From: a virus
DNA length: 64,000 bases
Reading direction: 5' to 3' (one strand)
IMG/VR virus record: IMGVR_UViG_3300032893_000017
Location: 1 to 64,000 of that record
The translations under genes were made by a program, and so were the position numbers. Numbering within the stretch: position 1 is the stretch's first letter; the number at the start of each line of letters is the position of its first letter. Below the pieces are notes generated by a model that was given only the letters and a program-made list of their open reading frames with translations, was not told the DNA's origin and did not search any database. Below are positions 18,340 through 26,291 of the stretch, in pieces.

Positions 18340-19542
18340 CTAAAATGCTGCTAATTGCAACCCACTGTATTTCCATCTATTAGCTTTCATAAAGTCTGAA
18401 ACTATTTTTTGGTGATTGCGAACTTCACTCCCGTAAAAAATGTTCTCGGGCGACATGGTGGTACTATAGCTCTCCGTTATCCCCTCCATGCTTATACTCT
18501 GACTTGCTATTCCGCTTGCTCTTCCTATACTAGCATACAGTAATGCCTGAATTGCTGTTATTGAACCTATAATAGCAAACAGCTCTGGATATTTCTTTCT
18601 CATGTGTAAAACAGAATCTAACCCAGCATCATAATCTATGTAAAAAGCATCCGGATATTTTTCTGTTTGATTAATAAAATTTCCCATTACAAACCAACTG
18701 GATTGCAAGAACATCATGTTTAGATTTCCATATTGAGGAAAGAATTCAACACTTCCTCTTTCGTAATTAGGTTTACACCATGTAGTTATGTCTGCTACTG
18801 TATTGTTTAATGGATCTCTAAATATTACTTGATATACTTTGTTTATAGGTCTGTTTCTTAACTTGATGTACATGAATTTATTATTAAAGATTTCTCTATC
18901 AAAATCATAAGGTTCGTCATATTCATAATCTATTCCCGGAGTTCCTGATATTTCTGGTCTACTGTCCATATTGGGTCCTCTAGCAATAAACTTCTTTTTT
19001 ATGAGTTTGATATTTAATTCTCTTTCAACTAATCCCACTGCATTATCTATCATAACCTGTAATGCATCATCTTGTAATGCTTCTCCATTTGGAGCTACTA
19101 TTGGATTACCAAATATATAAATTAGTCTTACTTCGTCTGGTGTTATTATATTTCCCCATCCTCCATTATAGTCTAAGTCTGGATTGTTGAAACTAAAACC
19201 TTTCTTCTTTCTTACTACTCCCTCGTCTACAGCAAGTCTTACTTTTGTAGAATTATATTCTATCTGTGTTATTCCATCCCAATCTATGTAGATTTGTTTA
19301 TCATAGTATGTTTTTGGAAGTGTTACTGCATCCATTATAGCTTGATATTCACCTGTGCTTATTCTTATTATATCTGCTGGTAGAATAGTTTGAACAATAT
19401 TAGCAGATAAATTGATTCTAGGATCATCATCGTATATTTCTATTTTTGTCCAGCTAGAAACATCTATAGGATTTCCATTACTGAAGAATGTATATGTGAA
19501 TAAAATATCTTCATTTATTATCGCATAGTTTCTAGACTTCAA
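18340..19542 (-). CDS. head-tail adaptor / connector protein
   Basis: A 400-residue protein. Its middle segment ITPDEVRLIYIFGNP then VMIDNAVGLVERELNIKL has the helical look of gp6/gp15-type adaptor subunits that bind under the portal. The N-terminal 100 residues are beta-rich. The C-terminus ends in helices with SMEGITESYSTTMSPENIFYG. It lies directly after the capsid gene and before the neck genes. The assignment is moderate. Confidence 0.65.
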   Translation of the reverse strand: MKSRNYAIINEDILFTYTFFSNGNPIDVSSWTKIEIYDDDPRINLSANIVQTILPADIIRISTGEYQAIMDAVTLPKTYYDKQIYIDWDGITQIEYNSTKVRLAVDEGVVRKKKGFSFNNPDLDYNGGWGNIITPDEVRLIYIFGNPIVAPNGEALQDDALQVMIDNAVGLVERELNIKLIKKKFIARGPNMDSRPEISGTPGIDYEYDEPYDFDREIFNNKFMYIKLRNRPINKVYQVIFRDPLNNTVADITTWCKPNYERGSVEFFPQYGNLNMMFLQSSWFVMGNFINQTEKYPDAFYIDYDAGLDSVLHMRKKYPELFAIIGSITAIQALLYASIGRASGIASQSISMEGITESYSTTMSPENIFYGSEVRNHQKIVSDFMKANRWKYSGLQLAAF

Positions 19543-19551
19543 TGTTAGCTC

Positions 19552-19842
19552 CTATAACCAGAAATATGTGACATAAGCAGTTGCACTAGCTGATAATTGA
19601 AATCCTCCATCTACTCTAATAGGAGTATAAAAGGAAATTGAACTAGGTACTACCATAATTGCACTTCCATCTTTGTCAGCTAGGGTAACAGTGGTTCCTA
19701 TAATAGAAGTTATAAAAAAACTACTTTCAGCATTTCCACTGTCTTTTACCGTTAATGAAGTACCTGATAATGTGTTTTGACGATTTACACTTGCTTGCTG
19801 AATGTCTTGTGGTGATATATTTCTTCTTTGTGTTTGACTCAT
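19552..19842 (-). CDS. small virion protein next to the capsid gene, unknown
   Basis: Ninety-six residues. The N-terminus is polar (QTRRNISPQDIQQASVNRQN region). The rest is a compact beta pattern with GTSLTVKDSGNAES and TSIIGTTVTLADKDGS, which reads as a small beta-barrel. Lying between the major capsid protein and the adaptor, it could be a capsid cement or decoration protein. No family is recognised. Confidence 0.6.
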   Translation of the reverse strand: MSQTQRRNISPQDIQQASVNRQNTLSGTSLTVKDSGNAESSFFITSIIGTTVTLADKDGSAIMVVPSSISFYTPIRVDGGFQLSASATAYVTYFWL

Positions 19843-19862
19843 TGTTAGTTCCTTATTTTAAT

Positions 19863-19893
19863 ATAACAGGGAGAATTTTTAACTCCCTGTTAT
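19863..19893 (-). other. 11-bp hairpin just downstream of the major capsid gene
   Basis: ATAACAGGGAG and CTCCCTGTTAT form a perfect 11-bp stem around a 9-base AT loop, starting 14 bases after the capsid stop codon. Only a short mixed AT tail follows, so termination would be partial. Such hairpins after capsid genes often protect the upstream mRNA or lower downstream expression. Confidence 0.65.
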
Positions 19894-19906
19894 TAAATAT
19901 AAAATC

Positions 19907-21400
19907 CTACAAATCTATTAATTGATTTCGGATTAATTTGTTGACGCCAATATTTCGGAATACAACAAACCTCAAGGGCGCATAAAATTTTGGCACGCAA
20001 TAAAAATTGACCGTCCCCCATCTGTATGGACCTATTTTTGCATATTCAACTTTGTGAATAGGAGCTAATTGAGCTAAGCTTACGGTTCTCAATTCTCCTG
20101 TTGCAGTCAAGTCCATCAATACAGCCTGTGAAGTTCCAGGAAGGTCTCCATTTAGATCTGTATAAGTTGTCGTTGCTCCTGTTCCCTTCTTTATTGAACC
20201 CATATAAAGAATACTGTCTCCAGTTACATTTGGTGTAGTTCCTCTATATACTTCATAGCCTGTAGGTGCATAAGCCCCACCACCTGAAGTAATTACTATA
20301 GAAATACTTCCACCTGCTGCTACTGCGACAGATTGTGCTGCAGCTGCCATTGATTTCCCATACTGGTTAACAGCAACTACTCTGTAGTAGTATGTTCCTG
20401 CAACTGCCCCACCTGAATCTCCTGATACTGAAGACCACAAAGATCCAATAACGCCTGTATTTGCTGATAGAGTAAATGTTGGAGTTGCTGGTGCTTTTAC
20501 TGAGCTTGCCCCTTCTACAAATGAACCTGGGTTTGAAGTGTCTTTTATCTTTGGAACCCCTTGTGATTCTGGATTTATAAAAATATCTGGCTCTAGTGCA
20601 AAGTCTCCATAGGCGGTTTTTACACCTTTGATTGCATGTCCTAAATCAAAAGCTCCTCCAACTTCTTGCTGGATAAGTCTTTGTTTTGAGGAATCCAATA
20701 TATTTGTAATAGTAGACATAACAGAAAGTGAAGTGTACATCTTGGTTGGTGTACCATAGTTAGCAGCTATTACTTCTGCTCCTAACTTCATGTTGTATTC
20801 TGTTATATTTGCACCTCTTAAATCAAATATATTATTCGGTGCCAGGTTTTTGACTGTAGCTATTACTCCATCAAATGCTGAAGGAATTATAGTAGAATCG
20901 CCAAAGAACAATTGTCTTTCTGTTGTTCTTAATGCTCTCATCATAGATGCCTGAACGTTGATTACTTCTGCATCTGTAATAAGTCTAGCATACTGTAATA
21001 CATCTGAAACTCTCCACAAGGTTCTGATATATTTCATAACAGCATATTTTCTTTGAAATTCTGCATCGTCTTCTTCTGGGTTTTCCATCTGTCCTACAAA
21101 CCCACCTTCTGTTCCATAGCCATCTTGTACAGAATATTCTTCCAATGTACTGAATGCTTTATGAACACCAATGTCTTTGAAGAACTTAAGATGCTTTTCT
21201 TGGAATGTCAACATAGCTAACTGAGTTTCCAAACTCTGTGGTTGTAAGGCACCACCTGCAGCTAAATTAGCTATGTCAGTAACACCCTCTTGAGCTTGTA
21301 ATGCTTTTACAATATCAAGAATTTCTTTCTGCCCTGCCTCTCCGTAATGATTGGACATCAAGCCAATATCATTAAAAAGTTCATTTCCTGCTAAGTTCAT
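19907..21400 (-). CDS. major capsid protein (HK97 fold) with Ig/FnIII-like insertion
   Basis: A 497-residue protein directly after the protease and scaffold. The core segments fit an HK97-fold capsid protein: LWRVSDVLQYARLITDAEV (128-146), then FGDSTIIPSAFDGVI, and a C-terminal P-loop/A-domain end with YAPLRFVVFRN. Residues about 301-423 form an inserted beta-sandwich (GTYYYRVVAVNQYGKS, GYEVYRGTTPNVTGDSILYM), typical of Ig or fibronectin-type domains displayed on capsids. It overlaps the scaffold gene by 4 bases. Confidence 0.9.
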   Translation of the reverse strand: MNLAGNELFNDIGLMSNHYGEAGQKEILDIVKALQAQEGVTDIANLAAGGALQPQSLETQLAMLTFQEKHLKFFKDIGVHKAFSTLEEYSVQDGYGTEGGFVGQMENPEEDDAEFQRKYAVMKYIRTLWRVSDVLQYARLITDAEVINVQASMMRALRTTERQLFFGDSTIIPSAFDGVIATVKNLAPNNIFDLRGANITEYNMKLGAEVIAANYGTPTKMYTSLSVMSTITNILDSSKQRLIQQEVGGAFDLGHAIKGVKTAYGDFALEPDIFINPESQGVPKIKDTSNPGSFVEGASSVKAPATPTFTLSANTGVIGSLWSSVSGDSGGAVAGTYYYRVVAVNQYGKSMAAAAQSVAVAAGGSISIVITSGGGAYAPTGYEVYRGTTPNVTGDSILYMGSIKKGTGATTTYTDLNGDLPGTSQAVLMDLTATGELRTVSLAQLAPIHKVEYAKIGPYRWGTVNFYCVPKFYAPLRFVVFRNIGVNKLIRNQLIDL

Positions 21401-22164
21401 CTTTTACCTCCTATCCCTCTTTCTATAACTGACAATGCTTTTGGGGAAAGTGCTTGCATATTGTAGTTATACATCTCCCATTTTGAAATCTCCATAGAAG
21501 ATAATTCTCCATCTTGTACAGATTTTAACAGGATGCTCTTAACTGATTCTAAATCTCCTCGTGATGGAACCATTGAACCTGTTTCTTCTCCAAAAGACTT
21601 ATTTAGAATTTGCTCTTTGCTAATCTTACCTTTTACTGGTAATGGTTGCTTTGCTATTTTTTCTACTTCGTCACTTATTGATTTAATAAGTTTAGATTCA
21701 TCCAAAGCAACTTTAGCAAGTGATTTCTGAAAGTCATTATTCTCCTCCAGTGATTTCTGGAGTTGTTCTACTGTATTGGTCAATCCTTCCAATACTTTTA
21801 CAAAGGATTTCAAAACTGGAACTGCGTCGATGATTTCTTCATTTTCTGATACTACATCGTCCAATGATTTTTTCATCTTTCCTTTACCTTTCTCCTCTTT
21901 TTCATCCTCATCATCCTCTCCTTCATCCTCTCCTTCGTCTGTCATTTTTTCTGCCTTCTCTATCATGTTCTTCATTTTTGCTCGCCATTTAGGATCTTTC
22001 ATTTTCTCCTCGTAATCGTCTGACCTTGCTTTAAGGATATCATCAAGATCGTTAATATTTTGTTCTAAAGATTTCTGAAGTTCAGCTTTAGGATCCAATT
22101 GAGCTTGTGTTGAATCTACATTCTGATTCTGAGTTCCTTTAGAATTTGTATTTTGCTCTGCCAT
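21397..22164 (-). CDS. capsid scaffolding protein
   Basis: A 255-residue, very acidic and helical protein with a run of D and E at 77-92 and a long coiled-coil region (about 120-180, with repeated (L/F)QKSL.. steps). It lies between prohead protease and major capsid protein with 1- and 4-base overlaps, the classic scaffold position. Repeated KS-L motifs (MKKSLDD, LKSFVKV, LQKSLEE, LIKSISD) may be protease-processing or capsid-contact sites. Confidence 0.85.
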   Translation of the reverse strand: MAEQNTNSKGTQNQNVDSTQAQLDPKAELQKSLEQNINDLDDILKARSDDYEEKMKDPKWRAKMKNMIEKAEKMTDEGEDEGEDDEDEKEEKGKGKMKKSLDDVVSENEEIIDAVPVLKSFVKVLEGLTNTVEQLQKSLEENNDFQKSLAKVALDESKLIKSISDEVEKIAKQPLPVKGKISKEQILNKSFGEETGSMVPSRGDLESVKSILLKSVQDGELSSMEISKWEMYNYNMQALSPKALSVIERGIGGKR

Positions 22165-23132
22165 TATATACCTCCATTTAATTTTATTTTTATCAATTGT
22201 GCCTTATTATTAGACAGCAATCGTATAATTTCAAGAGCTTCTGGTTTATTAAACCCTCTAGCAATTAAATAGTTATAATATGATTTTACATCGTTCATAG
22301 AGTTATTCTCAACGAGATCTCTTAGAATCGATGGAAGCATCCTCATTAATTTTTCATAGCTAACTCCTGTAAAGGTTTGTTTTGCAATCCCTCCTTCTAA
22401 TGATTGAGTTTGTATATTCTGTCCACCGGACATCCCTTGAATAGAAGTGGATGTACCAGCTTCTAATGTTTTTAGTATTGAATCGTCTTCAAATGATTTT
22501 ATAAAAGAATTGAAAGAATCAAATTGATATGTATATTTACAGTCACAATTTTTGCATTTAGTTCCTTCTTTACATTGCCCGTTATTGGAACAAGACTTTC
22601 TAAGTGATACTAAAGTATTTTGGTGTATAGCTGTCTGTCTTTTTGTAATTGCAATATGACGCAATGATATTTTAGATATGTTATTTATTTTATTTTTAGT
22701 TATTGGATCTTCTTCAATAGACTTTTGAAGTATTTTTCCTCCAACAGAAGCTCCAAAAACATTACTTCCAGCTTCTAATGCAGGTAGAATAGCTTTCATT
22801 ACATAAGGATTTTTAGCAAAAAGAAAAGCATTACAAATGGGTAACTGTCTGATGTTGTCTATAAATAATTCTTCGGGTTGTCCTATTATAGCTTCACTTT
22901 TTTCCAATTCAGTTTTACCTAAAATCGATTTATGGTCCCAGTCGATATAGCCATCATGCAGAAATGCTTCAATACATTCATTATTAAAAGCTTTTAATAA
23001 TATTCTATCATTTACTCTATCTTTTGTTGGTTCATTGGGAATTATTTCTATTGGGATACGTCCATTCTTTTCTTCTCCTGATTTTCTGAAATTAACTGGA
23101 TATGTATAACTTATATCAATAAATTCTATCAT
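22164..23132 (-). CDS. prohead (maturation) protease
   Basis: A 322-residue serine protease of the phage prohead type. H67 in GYIDWDHKS, S129 in FGASVGGK and H159 in SLRHIAIT give the expected His/Ser/His layout. It would cut scaffold and capsid during maturation. A cysteine-rich loop (C181-C198, seven Cys) after the protease core may bind zinc. The segment FIKSFEDDSILKT (210-222) resembles the FFKSF..D..LKA stretch of the HKY-module proteins. The gene precedes the scaffold with a 1-base overlap. Confidence 0.88.
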   Translation of the reverse strand: MIEFIDISYTYPVNFRKSGEEKNGRIPIEIIPNEPTKDRVNDRILLKAFNNECIEAFLHDGYIDWDHKSILGKTELEKSEAIIGQPEELFIDNIRQLPICNAFLFAKNPYVMKAILPALEAGSNVFGASVGGKILQKSIEEDPITKNKINNISKISLRHIAITKRQTAIHQNTLVSLRKSCSNNGQCKEGTKCKNCDCKYTYQFDSFNSFIKSFEDDSILKTLEAGTSTSIQGMSGGQNIQTQSLEGGIAKQTFTGVSYEKLMRMLPSILRDLVENNSMNDVKSYYNYLIARGFNKPEALEIIRLLSNNKAQLIKIKLNGGI

Positions 23133-24000
23133 GTAAAATCACCACATAATTTTTTAATTTATTTATTCTTTTTGTTTTAATTCCTTTATTTATAGCTTCT
23201 TGAGATAATTTTTTGCCTTTCTTTTTTTCACTCATTCTTCTAATACTTTCGTCGGTTTCTTTTGTAAGACCTTTTCTTGATGAAGGCATTCCAATAGCAT
23301 TATGACCAGCAATATATAGTCGACCACAAATTTGATTACATCCGCAAAGGCAGGTTTCTTGGGTTTTACCTATTTTTTGCCAGTATTGCTCTTTGGACAT
23401 TCTTGTTCCAGTTCTCCAGGTAGGTTTTCCTTTTTTTGATATACTAAGATTATTTCTATGAATTTCAGATTTTGGTTTACCTTTAAGAGATTTACTTATT
23501 TTATCTCCCCAAGTAACTATTATATTTTTTTTCAATTTACTCATTTTTAGTCTATATTCTTTAGACTCCATAGTTATTTTTCTTTTTTCATTTGCTTCTG
23601 CTCCAAGATTGCCACCTTGACCACCATCAGTAATATTATATAAATCATATCCAGAATTTCTGAAAAGTTTAATAAAATATTTTTCCATAAAATCAGCTTC
23701 TTGTTTTGTTTCTGCTCTTAATATAAGTCTTCTTGAAAAATTTTCTCTTCCATATTTTTTAATAGCATTATTTATTCTAACGCCTGAACCAAGATAATTG
23801 ATATTATCAGCTTTTGTAGTTTGCCCAATATATATTTTTCTATTTGTTTTATTTTCAATTTTATAGATTTTATATTTAAATACTTTTTCTTGTCTTTCTA
23901 TTTCATTTAAACATTGAGACATTTTATTTTCTTCTCTTTCTGATTTGATTAATTCTGCTGGAAAAGAATAAAAAAAAGGCATTGACAAGTCATCTAACAT
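23116..24000 (-). CDS. GIY-YIG homing endonuclease with NUMOD3-type repeats
   Basis: A 294-residue protein. YKIYKI (43-48) and IYIG (56-59), followed by an arginine helix, an E in EADFMEKYF and an N in YNITDGG, make the GIY-YIG nuclease. Repeated KISKSLKGKPKSEIHRNN-type segments are NUMOD3 DNA-binding motifs, followed by a cysteine cluster CLCGCNQIC and GHNAIG. Residues 1-28 resemble the N-terminus of the adjacent prohead protease, as if an insertion copied or captured that gene start. An alternative start is Met27 (MSQCLNE). Confidence 0.9.
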   Translation of the reverse strand: MLDDLSMPFFYSFPAELIKSEREENKMSQCLNEIERQEKVFKYKIYKIENKTNRKIYIGQTTKADNINYLGSGVRINNAIKKYGRENFSRRLILRAETKQEADFMEKYFIKLFRNSGYDLYNITDGGQGGNLGAEANEKRKITMESKEYRLKMSKLKKNIIVTWGDKISKSLKGKPKSEIHRNNLSISKKGKPTWRTGTRMSKEQYWQKIGKTQETCLCGCNQICGRLYIAGHNAIGMPSSRKGLTKETDESIRRMSEKKKGKKLSQEAINKGIKTKRINKLKNYVVILHDRIY

Positions 24001-24049
24001 TATTCATCCTTTTTAAAACGAATAAAATTATAGGCTTATCAATGCCTTT
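23975..24049 (-). promoter_or_regulatory. long hairpin enclosing the endonuclease ribosome site and start codon
   Basis: AAAGGCATTGATAAG (24049-24035) pairs with CTTGTCAATGCCTTT (23989-23975) through 15 bp including one wobble pair. The 45-base loop contains the Shine-Dalgarno and the ATG at 24000, and a run of T follows the 3' arm. It could attenuate transcription or control translation of the endonuclease. The T4 I-TevI gene is a known case of structured control of a homing nuclease. Confidence 0.6.
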
Positions 24050-24071
24050 AGCTTAAGTTATTCAAAATATT

Positions 24072-24099
24072 GCAACTTCTCGGGTAAATAAAAAGTTGC
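24072..24099 (-). other. 5' leader hairpin of the structural-gene transcript
   Basis: GCAACTT and AAGTTGC, a perfect 7-bp stem with a 14-base loop, start only a few bases after the predicted transcription start from the promoter at 24113-24141. A similar 5' hairpin follows the promoter near 30265. Such hairpins commonly shield 5' ends from decay. Confidence 0.55.
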
Positions 24100-24112
24100 T
24101 AATTTAGTCTTA

Positions 24113-24141
24113 ATTATAAATTATTTTAGAGGAAAAGTAAA
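24113..24141 (-). promoter_or_regulatory. promoter for the capsid operon
   Basis: TTTACT (24141-24136), 17-base spacer, perfect TATAAT (24118-24113) on the minus strand. It sits in the largest noncoding gap of this region, just after a strong terminator, and reads into the endonuclease, protease, scaffold and capsid genes. Confidence 0.7.
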
Positions 24142-24177
24142 TAACTTTTTACTATTTTTTTGAAAATTATTTAGAGA

Positions 24178-24206
24178 CAAAAAAAGCTAGGCAATTTAGC
24201 CTAGCT
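24178..24206 (-). terminator. rho-independent terminator ending the small-gene island
   Basis: On the minus strand AGCTAGGC-TAAATT-GCCTAGCT, a perfect 8-bp stem, is followed directly by a run of six or more T. It lies 24 bases after the stop of the last island gene and upstream of the capsid promoter, so it separates two transcription units. Confidence 0.92.
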
Positions 24207-24229
24207 GATTTTCTTTATTTTGTTTCTGT

Positions 24230-24574
24230 TTATGCAATTAAATATTCAATAGCTTCCTTTTCTGTATTAAAAGCTATTTTCTTTTTTTGTGCAAACATGT
24301 TGTATGTTGCCAGCATTATCTTTTTTGGCAGATCTAATCCAATTACACAGGTTTTAATTGCCTGTCTGTCAAAAATAGGCGCATACTTTTTTACTTTTTC
24401 TCTATACTCCTGATTTGCCACTGCTCCGGTAACATTTGTGAGAACTAAAAATCTCTCACATGGATTTTTTAAAAAATGATTTTTTGCTTCTTCAATTACT
24501 TTCACAGAACTTTCACCTTTTGAATAATCAATTACAAATATACTTTTCATTCTTGCTGTAATATAATATATCAT
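24230..24574 (-). CDS. SpoIIAA/STAS-like small protein
   Basis: A 114-residue protein with the pattern of the SpoIIAA-like STAS fold: an alternating beta/alpha start, then RFLVLTNVTGAVANQEY (beta then helix), AIKTCVIGLDLPKKIML, and a closing AFNTEKEAIEYLIA like the F.(T/D)E.EA..WL end of that family. In bacteria such domains act in signalling or lipid-linked regulation; a phage role is unknown. It is the last gene before the terminator and has a perfect AAAGGAGG site. Confidence 0.6.
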   Translation of the reverse strand: MIYYITARMKSIFVIDYSKGESSVKVIEEAKNHFLKNPCERFLVLTNVTGAVANQEYREKVKKYAPIFDRQAIKTCVIGLDLPKKIMLATYNMFAQKKKIAFNTEKEAIEYLIA

Positions 24575-24586
24575 AGATTACCTCCT

Positions 24587-24793
24587 TTATGCAAGATCTC
24601 TATTTGGATTCAACCAAAATTCAGTATTGTCTAACTTATCGTAAACAATTACTTCTTTTACCATTTCTGGAATTTCTGTTTCCTGTAAACTATTATACAC
24701 TTTTTTTACTCTCAAGGTAAAAGCCTTTGAATTTTTATTTTCATCTTCTTCCATTTTTTTAATTGCTTTCAAGATATCTTCTTTTTTTATCAT
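24587..24793 (-). CDS. small hypothetical protein
   Basis: Sixty-eight residues, charged: an N-terminal lysine/glutamate helix, then TLRVKKVYNSLQETEIPEM and a short C-terminal beta region with VIVYDKLDNTEFWL. It has a strong AAAGGAGG ribosome site. No family is recognised. Confidence 0.7.
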   Translation of the reverse strand: MIKKEDILKAIKKMEEDENKNSKAFTLRVKKVYNSLQETEIPEMVKEVIVYDKLDNTEFWLNPNRDLA

Positions 24794-24831
24794 TTTTATT
24801 TCCTCCTTTTTCTACTCAAATTATTATACAA

Positions 24832-24966
24832 TTAAAACCAACATCTTTTATTAAGACGTTTGATAATAAAATAGCTTATTATCTTACAAAACAGATGTCT
24901 TCTTTTTTTAGAAGGCTTATTACAAAATTCACATTTTATATCTTTTTCTTTTGCTTTCTCAATCAT
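24832..24966 (-). CDS. 44-residue zinc-finger-like microprotein
   Basis: A short frame starts MIEKAKEKDIKCEFCNK. CEFC (12-15) and a later H-x3-C give a possible metal site, followed by a hydrophobic/basic tail FCKIISYFIIKRLNKRCWF. A strong AGGAGG site and an ATGA overlap with the upstream gene support translation. Confidence 0.65.
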   Translation of the reverse strand: MIEKAKEKDIKCEFCNKPSKKRRHLFCKIISYFIIKRLNKRCWF

Positions 24967-25163
24967 AATATTATCCTCCTAACTATTTTCCCTCGATCTT
25001 CTAAAGGTAAATTATTAATTACTTCAATTAAGCGATAAGTAACTGTTTCATTATCCGGCATATTTTTTATAGTTTCATCACTTGCACTATCATCCAGAGT
25101 TTTCCAAAGTGCATAAAAAATACTTGCTCTAAAATTAGAATTTAAACATCTATTTTCTTTCAT
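24963..25163 (-). CDS. small hypothetical protein
   Basis: Sixty-six residues, helical, with ASIFYALWKTLDDSASDE and RLIEVINNLPLEDRGKIV. It begins within the stop region of the next gene (4-base overlap) and has a GGAGG site. No family is recognised. Confidence 0.68.
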   Translation of the reverse strand: MKENRCLNSNFRASIFYALWKTLDDSASDETIKNMPDNETVTYRLIEVINNLPLEDRGKIVRRIIL

Positions 25164-25312
25164 ATATTACCTCCTTTCTTTACTAAATCTTTTCTAATTT
25201 TTTCGTAGGAATAACATTCCTGAAAAAGTTTAAGATTTGATACCCTATCAATTGTATCTTCTAATACTTTTAAATTTTTCTGAAATTCTCCAAACCAATT
25301 AATCCTTTGCAT
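25160..25312 (-). CDS. small hypothetical protein (50 residues)
   Basis: I place the start at ATG 25312 (MQRINWFGEFQKN) because AAAGGAG lies 6 bases upstream. A longer reading to 25363 has no ribosome site. The protein is one or two amphipathic helices (NLKVLEDTIDRVSNLKLF). It overlaps the end of the frameshifted gene upstream. Confidence 0.65.
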   Translation of the reverse strand: MQRINWFGEFQKNLKVLEDTIDRVSNLKLFQECYSYEKIRKDLVKKGGNI

Positions 25313-25530
25313 AGTTTTCTCCTTTAAAATATTTTTCAAATTCCTCTTCTTTAAAATTCTCATGAAGAAAAATTTTATTTATATAATTTAAGTGTTCTAT
25401 ACTTTCTTTATCTAATTTTCCTTCCTCTACAATTTCTTTTCTTTCATGTCTTAACTTTAGTAACCACTGCTCTTTCTGACGTTTTTTTATCTTTACTTTC
25501 TAGATCTGAATGTTTTAAATACAGATCCAT
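25299..25530 (-). pseudogene. small gene interrupted by a +1 frame change at an A7 run
   Basis: A strong AAAGGAGG site precedes ATG 25530 (MDLYLKHSDLESKDKK), but this frame stops after 28 codons. A second frame runs from the A7 tract (25488-25482) to a TAA at 25299 and reads like normal protein (RQKEQWLLKLRHERKEIV, then IEHLNYINKIFLHENF). The total of 232 bases is one base more than 77 codons, so one extra A would explain it. It may be a real mutation, a sequencing or assembly error, or +1 slippage. Confidence 0.55.
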
Positions 25531-25541
25531 AGTTACCTCCT

Positions 25542-25751
25542 TTAAATTATTTTTCTAAAACTATTAATATTTCCTGTTTGAAGATATTTATTTCCTTGAT
25601 AATGACATAAAACTAATTCAGCATATTCAAATGCATCTTTGAACAACCAAAGAGTTTTATAAGGAAAAGACTTACACGAGTCTATTACTTCTCTTTCTGT
25701 TTTTTCTTTAATTAAATCTAATGAGATTGTATTCATAATTATCATTTTCAT
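25542..25751 (-). CDS. small hypothetical protein
   Basis: Sixty-nine residues: a helical start (LDLIKEKTEREVIDSCKSF) and a WLFKDAFEYAELVLCHYQG segment. It is read from an AAGGAGA site and follows the first of three related intercistronic hairpins. No family is recognised. Confidence 0.68.
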   Translation of the reverse strand: MKMIIMNTISLDLIKEKTEREVIDSCKSFPYKTLWLFKDAFEYAELVLCHYQGNKYLQTGNINSFRKII

Positions 25752-25783
25752 CTCCTTGTAAAATAATTATAATTTAGAATCTT

Positions 25784-25830
25784 AAAGATTCAATTAAAGG
25801 CTCTATGTTTCAAGAGCCTAAAATTTAATC
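25784..25830 (-). repeat. intercistronic stem-loop element, copy 1
   Basis: Directly after the stop codon of the 123-residue gene, the minus strand has AGGCTCT and AGAGCCT (7-bp stem) followed by TTTAATTGAATCTTT. The last 15 bases are identical in copies 2 and 3, while the stem sequence differs but stays complementary in each copy. The outer AAGATT/AATCTT bases can pair as well. The T run is too short for a good terminator. Confidence 0.75.
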
Positions 25831-26202
25831 TTAAATTATTTCTCCAGCTTCAATTTCATTCTCTGTAAGATCACTTTCTTTGATCTTTCTTTGTAACCAA
25901 TATTTGAATTCTAAAGCAACTTCCTCTGATACAGCTCCAATATGCCAATCATAAGATTTCTGATTTCTAAACTCTTCGACAGAAGGATAACCTCCATGAT
26001 ATAATTTAGTTTCTTTATAATCATATAAGGTTACAACATGACCTTTTTCAGATTCCAGTATCCATTTTGTACTTACTTTATATCCATCTGATACAGGTAA
26101 ACAACTTCCTAAAATTTTTGTCAAAATTGAATAAGAATTTTTATAATTTGTTTGGAAACTTGTTCCACAAGCATCTGCTTTTAAATTCACTTTAAATTCC
26201 AT
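25831..26202 (-). CDS. hypothetical protein
   Basis: A 123-residue protein. A beta-rich first half (SILTKILGSCLPVSDGYK, then HVVTLYDYKETKLYHGGYPS) and a helical C-terminus (EVALEFKYWLQRKIKESDL). It ends in an acidic tail and is flanked on both sides by the intercistronic hairpin family. No family is recognised. Confidence 0.7.
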   Translation of the reverse strand: MEFKVNLKADACGTSFQTNYKNSYSILTKILGSCLPVSDGYKVSTKWILESEKGHVVTLYDYKETKLYHGGYPSVEEFRNQKSYDWHIGAVSEEVALEFKYWLQRKIKESDLTENEIEAGEII

Positions 26203-26242
26203 AAAATCCTCCTTTTAAAATAATTTAGTTTTAGAATCCATA

Positions 26243-26289
26243 AAAGATTCAATTAAAGCCTTCAGTTGTTTGAAGGCTGAAATTCAATC
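26243..26289 (-). repeat. intercistronic stem-loop element, copy 2
   Basis: Stem AGCCTTC/GAAGGCT (7 bp, 8-base loop), followed by the same 15-base TTTAATTGAATCTTT tail as copies 1 and 3. It lies between the stop of the 71-residue gene and the next ribosome site. Confidence 0.75.
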
Positions 26290-26291
26290 TT

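Noticed and set aside
23116-24000. Group I intron around the GIY-YIG gene
   Set aside because: The protease frame has a complete N-terminus after the endonuclease, and no conserved intron core was visible, so a free-standing homing gene is simpler.
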